Below are positions 42,414 through 50,234 of a stretch of DNA of 64,000 nt, one piece after another. The translations under genes and the position numbers were made by a program. Positions within the stretch are counted from its first letter, which is position 1; the number at the start of each line of letters is the position of its first letter. The stretch lies in NCBI RefSeq assembly GCF_017565305.1, contig NZ_JAGEKP010000032.1:1-64000 (forward strand). Direction: 5' to 3'. The notes under the pieces are model-generated. The model had not been told where the DNA came from, made no database searches, and saw only the letters and a list, made by a program, of their open reading frames with translations. The DNA is from Leifsonia sp. TF02-11 (lineage in GTDB: Bacteria > Actinomycetota > Actinomycetes > Actinomycetales > Microbacteriaceae).

Positions 42414-44006
42414 TCAGTTCGTTCGTCCGGCGGCCTCGGCCACCGCGGTCAGTCGGCGCGCAGCCTCGCGTGCGCCGCGCACGGCGATCGCGACGCTCAT
42501 CAGCGTGGGGTTCATCGTGGTCGCCGTCGGGATGAGCGCGTTGCCGCCGACGAGGAGGTCGTCGTAGCCCCACACCCGCGAGTACGGGTCGGCCACCGAG
42601 GTGCCGTCGTCCTCCGCGCCGAGCCGCATGGTGCCCTGGTAGTGCAGGCTGGAGCCGTTCGGGAGCAGCCGCGGCTCGGCGACGAAGGTGCCGAGCGCGT
42701 TCCCGGCGCGGCGCAGCCGCTCGGTGGCCGCGGCGATCTCCGCCTGCTCATCATCCGTGAGCGCGTAGCTGATCGTGAAGTTCGGGAAGCCGCGATAGTC
42801 GAGCTCGTCGTCGTCGAAGGTGACGGCGTCGTCGAAGCGCGGTCGCTTGCGCATGCCGTAGCCCATGTTGACGTAGCCCCATCGGTTGCCGGCCGCCGGA
42901 TGCTCCGGGTCGAGCTGGAAGGGCGGGCTCTCCGCGTACATCACCTGCAGCGAGAAGGGGTGGTCCGGCTCCGAGAACGGGATGCGGTTCACGGCCGCGA
43001 CCGGGTCGGCCGGGTTCGTCGCACGGCGGGCGAGCTCGCGGTCGAGCTCCTCCTCCGTCGCGAACCGGCTCATGCTCGCGGCGTCGAGGGCGACGGTCGA
43101 GATGACCACAGGATGCTCGGTGAGGTAGTGGCCGAGCGCCCGCGGCCGGATGCCCGACGCCCACAGCAGCTGCGGGGAGCGGAAGGCGTCGGCGGCGACG
43201 ACGACGAGGTCGGCCTCCACCGGATAGATCTCGTGACTGCGGAGGTCTTCGACGGTGACGCCGGTGACCCGGCCGTCGGCGTGGTCGATGCGGCGCACCA
43301 GTGAGAGGTCGCGCAGCTCGAAGCGCTCGGCCAGCGGGCTCTCGGGGTCGAGCAGCGGCCCGAGCACCACATCCGCGCCCGCCCAGCGCATCGTGCCGTC
43401 GGGCTGCGGGTCGCCGGACACCGGCAGGGTGCCAGGGCCGAAGCCTTCGGGCAACTCGCCCGCGAACTCCTCTGCCAGCAGCGACCGGATGGCCGACCCG
43501 ATCTCGGAGTCGGCGAACGCAGCGGTCTGCACGTGCAGCAGCCGCGAAGCCTCGGCGATCAGCTCCTCCCACTCGGCGTCGGCGATGAACGGGATGCGCT
43601 CGCTGAACGACGGGCTCGGCGTCGCGCACGTCCAGTGCGCGCCCATGCCGCCCACGTTGGTGGAAGCCGCGGCGGCCGGGAACGTCGGCGCATGCGCAGA
43701 ACCCTCGCCGCCGTAGTCGAGCAGGTGCGTACCCCCGCGTGCGGTGAACATGCCCTCCACCACCGCCGACGGGATGCCGAGCGATTCGCGGAACACGCCG
43801 GCCTGCGGACCCTGCGACCGTTCGCGCGCCCGCTCCTTCTCGTCGGGGTCGGGGATGTTGCGGACGTTCTCGCCGGCGATGGGGGTCAGCTGCGGGCCGG
43901 CCTCCAGCATCACCACGCGCGCATCGGGAACGGCCTCCAGCAGCAGCCGGGCATAGGCGGAACCGACGGGGCCGCTGCCGACGACGGCGATGGTGTGGGT
44001 GATCAT
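42414..44006 (-). CDS. GMC-type FAD oxidoreductase, C-glycoside 3-oxidase-like (second copy)
   Basis: A 530-residue paralogue of the oxidase at 27316-28914. FAD motif IAVVGSGPVGSAYARLLLEA; flavin-linked segment STNVGGMGAHWTCATPSPSF; active-site H455 in SLHYQGTMRLG and N499 in TMNPTLMSVAIAV. The two copies share the whole layout but differ clearly in the middle substrate domain, which suggests different aglycones or sugars. It opens the GMC-beta-alpha-fusion-esterase series, 38 bp after the MFS gene. Confidence 0.83.
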   Translation of the reverse strand: MITHTIAVVGSGPVGSAYARLLLEAVPDARVVMLEAGPQLTPIAGENVRNIPDPDEKERARERSQGPQAGVFRESLGIPSAVVEGMFTARGGTHLLDYGGEGSAHAPTFPAAAASTNVGGMGAHWTCATPSPSFSERIPFIADAEWEELIAEASRLLHVQTAAFADSEIGSAIRSLLAEEFAGELPEGFGPGTLPVSGDPQPDGTMRWAGADVVLGPLLDPESPLAERFELRDLSLVRRIDHADGRVTGVTVEDLRSHEIYPVEADLVVVAADAFRSPQLLWASGIRPRALGHYLTEHPVVISTVALDAASMSRFATEEELDRELARRATNPADPVAAVNRIPFSEPDHPFSLQVMYAESPPFQLDPEHPAAGNRWGYVNMGYGMRKRPRFDDAVTFDDDELDYRGFPNFTISYALTDDEQAEIAAATERLRRAGNALGTFVAEPRLLPNGSSLHYQGTMRLGAEDDGTSVADPYSRVWGYDDLLVGGNALIPTATTMNPTLMSVAIAVRGAREAARRLTAVAEAAGRTN

Positions 44007-44044
44007 GATGCTCTCCTGCGGGTCAGGCTCGGGCGGGTCAGCGC

Positions 44045-45541
44045 TCAGGCGGCGGGGATGGACTCGGTCGCGGCCGCGCGCAGCGGGCCGGGATCGTCGG
44101 ACAGGCGGCTGTTCGGCAGCAGGATCGACGCGACCACCCCGACGAGGTAGGTCGCGGCGAGCGCGACGAAGACGGGGACGAAGACGCCCTGATAGACCTG
44201 CGCGATCTGCTGCTGCACGGCCGCGCTCTGGGTGTGAACGACGGCAGGGGTCAGCGTCGCGGGGTCGAGTCCCGCGGGCAGGAGCGCGACGACGGTCGCG
44301 CCGATGATGCCGCCGATGAGGGCGGTGGCGACGGTCGCACCGACCTGGCGGACGAGGTTGACGCTCGCGGTGATCGCACCGGTCTCGGTGCGCGGCACCG
44401 CGCTCTGCACGACCGCGACGATCAGGCTCATGAAGGCGCCGGTGCCGAGCCCCACGACCGCCATCGCGATCGTGGGAGCCCAGAGCGGCGCACCGACGGG
44501 AAGCAGGGCCATGGCGCCGAGCCCGGCGGCGCCGAGCGCGGTGCCGACGAGCGGATAGACGCGGTAGTGGCCGGTGCGGCTCACCAGCCAGCCGGTGACG
44601 AGATTGCTGACCAGCATCCCGAAGACCGTCGCGATCGGGACGAGCCCGGAGACCGTAGCGCTGGTGCGGTACGCCATCTGGAAGTACGTGGGCAGGTAGG
44701 AGGTGATCGAGAACAGCCCGATGCCGACGATCGCGGAGATCACGGTTCCGGTGGCGACCGTGCGGTCACGGAAGTGGCCGAGCGGCACCAGCGGCTCCTC
44801 CACCCGCAGCTCGACGACGAAGAAGACGGCGAACGCCACGGCGGCGACGACGAACGCGACGACCGTGGCGAGCGCCTGCGAGCGATCGCCCACTCCGGTG
44901 ACGGCGAGCACCAGGGCGACCAGTCCGACGGTGAGGGCGATCGCACCCCCGACGTCGAACCTCCCGCCTCGCCCCGGCTCGATGTGCGGCACCGCGACGA
45001 TCGCGAGTGCCAGCGCGACGACGCCGACGGGCGCGTTGATCCAGAACACCCACGGCCAGCCCCAGTTGTCGGTGATGATGCCGCCGAGCACGGGCCCGAT
45101 GAGAATCGCGACCGGGAAGGCCGCGCCGACGATCGCCATGAACTTCGGCCGCTGCCGCGGGGTCGTCGTCTCGGCGATGATCGTCTGCGACATCAGCTGC
45201 AGGCCGGCCGAGCTCATCCCCTGCACGATGCGCGCGACGATCAGCCAGACGATGCCGTTCGCGAAGCCGCAGGCGACGGACGTGACGATGAACACGACGA
45301 CGGAGGCCAGGAAGACCGCGCGGGGTCCGATCCGGTCGCCGAGCTTGCCGAGCACCGGCAGCAGGACGGTGCTGGCGAGCGTGTAGCCCACGACGATCCA
45401 GCTCATGTGCTCGAGCGCGCCGAGCTGGCCGGCGACCGTGGCGATCGCGGTGCTGACCACGGTGTTGTCGAGGGCGCCGAGGAAGGACACGACGAGGAGG
45501 GAGGTGACGAGGAGGCGGAACCTCAGTGGCGAGAGCGGCAT
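44045..45541 (-). CDS. MFS transporter, DHA2 (EmrB/QacA) type
   Basis: A 498-residue membrane protein with about 14 helices. The first helix carries SFLGALDNTVVSTAIATVAG (motif D1 of the DHA2 family), then GKLGDRIGPRAVFLASVVVF (motif A) and AILIGPVLGGIITDNWGWPW (motif C). Such proteins are drug/H+ antiporters. Here it precedes the second glycoside series and could export the aglycone or other toxic phenols, or possibly import a substrate. A TTGAAA/TAGAAT promoter lies upstream. Confidence 0.85.
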   Translation of the reverse strand: MPLSPLRFRLLVTSLLVVSFLGALDNTVVSTAIATVAGQLGALEHMSWIVVGYTLASTVLLPVLGKLGDRIGPRAVFLASVVVFIVTSVACGFANGIVWLIVARIVQGMSSAGLQLMSQTIIAETTTPRQRPKFMAIVGAAFPVAILIGPVLGGIITDNWGWPWVFWINAPVGVVALALAIVAVPHIEPGRGGRFDVGGAIALTVGLVALVLAVTGVGDRSQALATVVAFVVAAVAFAVFFVVELRVEEPLVPLGHFRDRTVATGTVISAIVGIGLFSITSYLPTYFQMAYRTSATVSGLVPIATVFGMLVSNLVTGWLVSRTGHYRVYPLVGTALGAAGLGAMALLPVGAPLWAPTIAMAVVGLGTGAFMSLIVAVVQSAVPRTETGAITASVNLVRQVGATVATALIGGIIGATVVALLPAGLDPATLTPAVVHTQSAAVQQQIAQVYQGVFVPVFVALAATYLVGVVASILLPNSRLSDDPGPLRAAATESIPAA

Positions 45542-45638
45542 ACGCGAGACCCGAACGATCGGGTGATCGACGCGACGGTTTGTGCCCTCGCCGCAACGTC
45601 ACGGTGAGGAACGGGCCTGCGGCCCCGACGTCATGGTG

Positions 45639-45668
45639 ATTCTAAGACAATCTTCCGCCTGTTTTCAA
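45639..45668 (-). promoter_or_regulatory. Candidate promoter of the MFS gene
   Basis: On the minus strand, TTGAAA (45663-45668) is followed after 18 nt by TAGAAT (45639-45644), close to sigma-70 consensus. It lies about 100 bp upstream of the MFS ATG in an otherwise GC-rich region. Confidence 0.5.
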
Positions 45669-45682
45669 CCTAAGTACTCAGG
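45669..45682. promoter_or_regulatory. Near-palindrome next to the MFS promoter
   Basis: CCTAAGTACTCAGG is a 14-bp palindrome with one mismatched pair, directly upstream of the -35 box. It may be an operator for the neighbouring TetR regulator. It lies 3 bp from the next 53-bp palindromic element. Confidence 0.4.
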
Positions 45683-45684
45683 CG

Positions 45685-45737
45685 ATTCGTCACGAATATC
45701 GAGATTCGTGCCACGAATGTCGACATTCGTCACGAAT
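45685..45737. repeat. 53-bp nested-palindrome element, copy 6
   Basis: ATTCGTCACGAAT (45685-45697), ATCGAG, ATTCGTGCCACGAAT (45704-45718), GTCGAC, ATTCGTCACGAAT (45725-45737). The stop codon of the TetR gene (45730-45732 on the minus strand) lies inside the last 13-mer. Confidence 0.92.
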
Positions 45738-46332
45738 CTCCGGCCGCGCTCAGCGCCGTCGCGAGGCGGTGGAGGCGGTGCTGGTAGGCCGCGAAGTCCT
45801 CGTCGTCGACCAGGAAGTGCGCGCCGTACATCGTGCGCAGCACGCACTCGGAGTACAGCACGCGCGCCACCTCGTGCCCGTTCGGCACCGCGAGCGCACC
45901 ACCGAGGCGCGCGACGAACCGGCGGGACTCCGCCGCGCCGGCGCCGAGGAGCTCCGGATCGTCGACCGACCGCGAGATCACCGCCCTCAGGAAGGCGGCG
46001 TGCGCGTCGAACAGCCGCGTGATCACAGCCACGGCGCGACCGGCGGCGTCAGTCACGCCGTCGATGGTCGCGCCGCTCTCGAAGAGTTCGTCCTCGGTCT
46101 CCCGCATCTGCCTGAGCCCGAGCTCGTAGACCGCGGCGAAGAGCCCGGCCCTGCCGTCCACCCGGGCGTAGATCGAGGGTGCGGAGACCCCCGTGCGCCG
46201 GCAGACCTCGGAGATCGACAGCGCCTCCCAGCCTCCGGCCTCGAAGAGCTCCGCGGCGGTGCGGAGCACGCGCTCCCAGCTCTCGCGGCTCCTCGCTTGA
46301 AGGGGCTCTCGCTCGGCGAACTCGGCGGTCAT
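45730..46332 (-). CDS. TetR-family transcriptional regulator
   Basis: A 200-residue regulator. The N-terminal helix-turn-helix is in RVLRTAAELFEAGGWEALSI and SEVCRRTGVSAPSIYARVDG; the all-helical C-terminal part would bind the ligand. It is cotranscribed with the flavin monooxygenase (31-bp gap) and divergent from the P450, so it may control both, and perhaps the MFS gene downstream. ATG 46332 has GGAGG just before it. The protein ends GDS with its TGA taken from a 53-bp element, so the present C-terminus may have been set by that element. Confidence 0.85.
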   Translation of the reverse strand: MTAEFAEREPLQARSRESWERVLRTAAELFEAGGWEALSISEVCRRTGVSAPSIYARVDGRAGLFAAVYELGLRQMRETEDELFESGATIDGVTDAAGRAVAVITRLFDAHAAFLRAVISRSVDDPELLGAGAAESRRFVARLGGALAVPNGHEVARVLYSECVLRTMYGAHFLVDDEDFAAYQHRLHRLATALSAAGDS

Positions 46333-46363
46333 GCCTCCATCCTCGCGCACGCCCTCGCCCCGG

Positions 46364-47593
46364 TCAGGGCGCCGCAGGGGAGACGATCCCCGCTCCCATC
46401 TCGTCGAGCTGCGCGATGATCTCCCCCGGACTCTTCTCGCCGACCTGCTTCTGGAGGATCGGCGTGTGGTCGAGCACGAAGTCCCGCACGGGGCGCACGA
46501 CGCGCGGCGCATGGTGGAAGGCCCGCCCGAGGATGTACGCCTGCTGCACCTGCGCGGTGGTGTGCGGGATGCGCGGCGTCTCGTAGCGCACCAGCGCGGC
46601 CTCGACCGCAGAGCGATCCGCGAGGTCGACGCCGGCGAGGGCCTGGCCGAGGAAGTAGCCGTCGCAGATCGACATGCCCGCGCCGTAGGCCGCATAGGGC
46701 GAGGTGGCGTGCGCGGCATCGCCGGCGAGGGTGACCCGGCCTTTCGACCAGCGCTTCAGGGGCGTGCGGTCACGGATCGGCCAGCGCTGGAGGTGATCGG
46801 CGGGGGTCGCCCTGACGAGCGCTTCGAGCGCGCCGCCGAAACGCTGCGCGAGCGCGAGGGCGTGCGCGTGCAGGTCGGTCGGCGGCTCTCGGCGCGGGTC
46901 CCACGCCTCGAGCACCCACCACTGGAATCCCTCCTGGTCGCCCCGCCGGATCGACGTGTAGCTCCCCTGCACCCGGCGGTCATGGGTCAGCACCGCCTCC
47001 CCCACCTCCGCCGTCGGAACGGGTTCGAACGTGTACCCGCCGATGATGTGGAGACGGTGGTCGCGCTTCTCGCTCGGGCCCCAGAGCCGGCGTCGCACCA
47101 GCGAGTCGATGCCGTCGGCGCCGACGAGGACGGGCGCCTGGAGCGTCTCGCCGTCGCGCAGGGCCAGGCGCACACCGTGGTCGCCGGTGTCGTCGATCTC
47201 CACCACCTCCTGATTCGTGCGCAGCATGCCCTCCGGCAGCGCGGCGAGCATCCGCTCGTACAGGTCGGGGCGGAGCATCCCGATGAACCCGCCGCCGAAC
47301 TCCTCGCGCACCCGCTCGGGGATCCGGATGTCGGCGCGCACGTGGCCGCTCGCGCTGCGGAAGGTCGTGTGGCACGGCGCTCCGAGTTCGGTGGTGTCGA
47401 CTCCCATCGCCCGGAGCGCCTTGATGGGCGGCGGCCACAGATTCAGGATGTTGCCGGCCGGGCGAGCCTCCGGGTACCGCTCCAGGATGATCACCGGGTG
47501 TCCGGCGGTGTGCAGCGAGAGCGCGCTGGCCATTCCGGCCGGCCCGCCGCCCAGGACGACGATCGGCGCCCCGGTGATCCCACGTTCGTTCAT
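46364..47593 (-). CDS. FAD-dependent monooxygenase
   Basis: A 409-residue group A flavoprotein monooxygenase, distinct from the one at 12136-13269. The FAD motif is IVVLGGGPAGMASALSLHTA, the DG motif VLVGADGIDSLVRRRLWG, and the GD motif VTLAGDAAHATSPYAAYGAG. It could hydroxylate a phenol or oxidise a ketone. It is divergent from the self-sufficient P450 with a shared 265-bp promoter region and upstream of the TetR gene in the same direction. Confidence 0.86.
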   Translation of the reverse strand: MNERGITGAPIVVLGGGPAGMASALSLHTAGHPVIILERYPEARPAGNILNLWPPPIKALRAMGVDTTELGAPCHTTFRSASGHVRADIRIPERVREEFGGGFIGMLRPDLYERMLAALPEGMLRTNQEVVEIDDTGDHGVRLALRDGETLQAPVLVGADGIDSLVRRRLWGPSEKRDHRLHIIGGYTFEPVPTAEVGEAVLTHDRRVQGSYTSIRRGDQEGFQWWVLEAWDPRREPPTDLHAHALALAQRFGGALEALVRATPADHLQRWPIRDRTPLKRWSKGRVTLAGDAAHATSPYAAYGAGMSICDGYFLGQALAGVDLADRSAVEAALVRYETPRIPHTTAQVQQAYILGRAFHHAPRVVRPVRDFVLDHTPILQKQVGEKSPGEIIAQLDEMGAGIVSPAAP

Positions 47594-47641
47594 GTCCGCT
47601 CCTCATCGAGTTGCGACGACTGTAGGGGCGATCGAGCAAAA

Positions 47642-47656
47642 TGTAAAGCAATTACA
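47642..47656. promoter_or_regulatory. TGTAA-N5-TTACA operator-like palindrome
   Basis: Perfect 5-bp arms TGTAA (47642-47646) and TTACA (47652-47656) in an AT-rich patch about 50 bp upstream of the monooxygenase ATG and 19 bp from the P450 -35 box; a candidate regulator site for the divergent pair. Confidence 0.4.
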
Positions 47657-47674
47657 ATTCACTTCGGTCGATTA

Positions 47675-47703
47675 TTGACATAAGCGCCGAGGCTGTGTAG
47701 CGT
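47675..47703 (+). promoter_or_regulatory. Candidate promoter of the P450 gene
   Basis: TTGACA (47675-47680) is followed after 17 nt by TAGCGT (47698-47703). The perfect -35 box and optimal spacing in this otherwise GC-rich DNA support a housekeeping-type promoter, about 155 bp upstream of the P450 ATG. Confidence 0.55.
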
Positions 47704-47716
47704 CGTCGTCTACACA
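47694..47716. promoter_or_regulatory. Operator-like inverted repeat overlapping the P450 -10 box
   Basis: TGTGTAG (47694-47700) and CTACACA (47710-47716) are perfect 7-bp arms with a 9-nt spacer. A repressor bound here would cover the -10 region, so the nearby TetR (45730-46332) is a good candidate ligand-dependent repressor. Confidence 0.55.
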
Positions 47717-47858
47717 GGCGGGGTGAGGGCGCCCGGCACCACGGCCGGCAGCGAATAATCCCCCTCGGCGCCCTCAGCGCGCCGGGCGAGCACGAGGACT
47801 CACGCGTCCCGCTTGTGCATGCCTCCAGCGGTGTCGCGGCCCAGCACTGGAGCAGAGG

Positions 47859-50078
47859 ATGACCATCTCCCCCACGCCGCCGGCGTGCCCTTTCAGCGAT
47901 CCCGAGCGGCTCTTCGCCGACCTCGACGCGACGCGGCGCGAGGGCGGCGCCCCGCCCGCCGAGACCTTCGGCGGCGCCCGCGTCTTCACGCGCTACGACG
48001 ACATCGTCGCCGCCCTCCACGACCCGGGGACCTTCTCGTCGCAGCCGGCGGTCGGCACCGTCCCGCCGCCGTGGCGCGAACAGTTCGAGGGGCGCGTGCC
48101 GAGCCGCGGAACGCTGCTCGGCGTCGACAACCCCGACCACGACCGGCTGCGATCGAGCGTCAACACCTTCTTCATGCCTCGCAGGCTCGCACGGTTCGAG
48201 CCGTGGATCCGCGAGGAGGCGCACCGGCTCGTCGACGGATTCGCCGGGCGCGGGGAGGCCGATCTCAAGACGGTCTTCGCCCTCCCGTTGCCGCTGCGGG
48301 TCGTCAGCCGGATCGTCGGGCTCGACCCGGATCGCGCGGAGTGGGTCGGCGAGGCGCTCGGCTTCTTCCTCGGCCCCAGGGACCTCTACCACCCGGGTAC
48401 GCCGGACGAGAAGGCCGCCAAACTGCTCGACCTCCACGATCACCTCCGTGAGCTGATGGAGCTGCGCCGCCATGACCGCCAGGACGACCTCATCAGCCAC
48501 ATCTGGGACCAGCGCGACAGCGGCGCCGTCGAGCTGACCGACTTCGAGATGCTGTCGATGTTCCCCGGGCTGATGCTCGCCGGCCATGAGACGTCGTCCA
48601 ACCTGATCTGCATGGCGCTCGCCCACTTCCTGGCCGACCCGGAACTGTATGCACGCGTGCAGCGCGACGACGCCTCCCGGGCGCGCGCACTGGAGGAGGT
48701 GTTCCGGTTCGAGTCCGCCATCACCGGGATGAAGCGGCTCGTCACCCGCGACACCGAGTTGGGCGGGGTCGGTCTGCGTGCCGGCGAGGACGTCTTCCTC
48801 GCCTACGCCGCCGGCTCCCGTGACCCCGGTCGCTTCGACGACCCGGGGCGGATCGATGTCGACCGCACCTGGGAATCGCCGCACCTCGGGTTCGGGCAGG
48901 GCGTGCACGCCTGCCTCGGCGCTCCGCTCGCTCGCCTGCTGCTGCGTGTGGAACTCGGCGTGCTCCACGAGCGCCTGCCCGACCTCCGGCTCGCGGTCCC
49001 GGAGGAGGGGCTGCGGCACACGGTCGTCTCCGAGGGCCGAGGGCTCGTCTCGCTGCCGCTCGCCTGGACGCCGACGGCGCCGACCGCACGCCCGCGCGTC
49101 TCGGCGTCCGCGAGCGCAGCGGCACCGGAGTCGCCGGCTCCCGATTCGCTGCCCGTGGTGGTGAGCGACCGTCGCGAGGTGGTCCCGGGTGTCGTCGAAC
49201 TCACTCTCGTCGCCGACGGCGGCAGCCTCCCATCATGGCGGCCCGGTGCGCACATCGACCTGGAACTGCCGGACGGCCTGGTGCGCCAGTACTCGCTCGC
49301 GGGCGACCCCGCCGAGGCCGGGTACCGGGTGGCCGTGCTGCGGGAGGCCGCGGGACGCGGCGGTTCCCTGGCCGCGCACGAGCGGGTCGCGGTCGGCGAC
49401 CGGCTGCTGATCCGCGGTCCACGCAACCACTTCGCGCTGCGGCCGGCTCCGTTCTCGCTGTTCCTCGCCGGTGGGATCGGCATCACGCCGCTGCTGCCGA
49501 TGGTCGCGGAGGCCGAGGCGGCAGGCGCCGGCTGGCGACTGCTCTATCTGGGGCGATCGCTCGCGACGATGGCGTACGCCGCCGAGCTCGAGGAGCGCTA
49601 TGGCGCGAACGTGTACCTGTGGCCCAGCGGCGAGCGCGGTCGCTACGACGTCGACGACCTGTGGAGGCGCCTCCCCGCCGGCGGCCTCGTCTACGCGTGC
49701 GGACCGGAGGAGCTCCTGCTGGCCGTCGAGGAGTCGGCGCGCCGGGCCGGGCGCACCGACAGCGTCGTCGTCGAGCGTTTCGCGCCGCGCGCGGTCTCGG
49801 CCCTCCCGAATCGCCCGTTCGACATCGAGCTGCGCCGCACGGGCGCCACCGTGCGCGTCGCGGCGGACGAGTCCGCCCTCGACGCCGTCAACCGTGCGGG
49901 CGCGAACGTGCTCTCGACCTGTCGGGAGGGCACCTGCGGCACCTGCGAGGTCCGCGTGCTCGCCGGGACTCCCGAGCACCGCGACTCGGTGCTCGGTCTG
50001 GAGGAACGGCTCGCCGGGGACACCATGATGGCCTGCGTCTCCCGGTGCATCGGCGAGCGGCTCGTGCTCGATCTCTGA
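47859..50078 (+). CDS. Self-sufficient cytochrome P450 (CYP116B-like fusion to FMN/2Fe-2S reductase)
   Basis: A 739-residue fusion. Residues 1-400 form the P450: I-helix AGHETS (241-246), ExxR at E280/R283, heme segment FGQGVHACLGAP with Cys352. A Ser/Ala/Pro linker (about 405-432) leads to a phthalate-dioxygenase-reductase-like part: FMN site RQYSL (476-480), NADH site GGIGITPLLPM (538-548), and a plant-type 2Fe-2S domain with Cys688, Cys693, Cys696 and Cys726. Such class VII P450s need only NAD(P)H and O2 and hydroxylate or dealkylate aromatics. All cofactor residues look intact. The natural substrate is unknown; the neighbouring flavin monooxygenase suggests aromatic catabolism or O-demethylation. 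Confidence 0.93.
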   Translation: MTISPTPPACPFSDPERLFADLDATRREGGAPPAETFGGARVFTRYDDIVAALHDPGTFSSQPAVGTVPPPWREQFEGRVPSRGTLLGVDNPDHDRLRSSVNTFFMPRRLARFEPWIREEAHRLVDGFAGRGEADLKTVFALPLPLRVVSRIVGLDPDRAEWVGEALGFFLGPRDLYHPGTPDEKAAKLLDLHDHLRELMELRRHDRQDDLISHIWDQRDSGAVELTDFEMLSMFPGLMLAGHETSSNLICMALAHFLADPELYARVQRDDASRARALEEVFRFESAITGMKRLVTRDTELGGVGLRAGEDVFLAYAAGSRDPGRFDDPGRIDVDRTWESPHLGFGQGVHACLGAPLARLLLRVELGVLHERLPDLRLAVPEEGLRHTVVSEGRGLVSLPLAWTPTAPTARPRVSASASAAAPESPAPDSLPVVVSDRREVVPGVVELTLVADGGSLPSWRPGAHIDLELPDGLVRQYSLAGDPAEAGYRVAVLREAAGRGGSLAAHERVAVGDRLLIRGPRNHFALRPAPFSLFLAGGIGITPLLPMVAEAEAAGAGWRLLYLGRSLATMAYAAELEERYGANVYLWPSGERGRYDVDDLWRRLPAGGLVYACGPEELLLAVEESARRAGRTDSVVVERFAPRAVSALPNRPFDIELRRTGATVRVAADESALDAVNRAGANVLSTCREGTCGTCEVRVLAGTPEHRDSVLGLEERLAGDTMMACVSRCIGERLVLDL

Positions 50079-50094
50079 CAGTCGCGTGCCCGCG

Positions 50095-50147
50095 ATTCGT
50101 CACGAATGTCGCGATTCGTGCCACGAATGTCGCGATTCGTCACGAAT
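50095..50147. repeat. 53-bp nested-palindrome element, copy 7
   Basis: ATTCGTCACGAAT (50095-50107), GTCGCG, ATTCGTGCCACGAAT (50114-50128), GTCGCG, ATTCGTCACGAAT (50135-50147). Just after the P450 stop. Confidence 0.92.
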
Positions 50148-50181
50148 GTCACGATCGACCGCGAGAGTCGGGAGGATCGGG

Positions 50182-50234
50182 ATTCGTCACGAATGTCGCG
50201 ATTCGTGCCACGAATGTCGGGATTCGTCACGAAT
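50182..50234. repeat. 53-bp nested-palindrome element, copy 8
   Basis: ATTCGTCACGAAT (50182-50194), GTCGCG, ATTCGTGCCACGAAT (50201-50215), GTCGGG, ATTCGTCACGAAT (50222-50234). The 3' end of the D-Ala ligase gene runs through it and stops in its last 13-mer (50187-50189). Confidence 0.92.
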
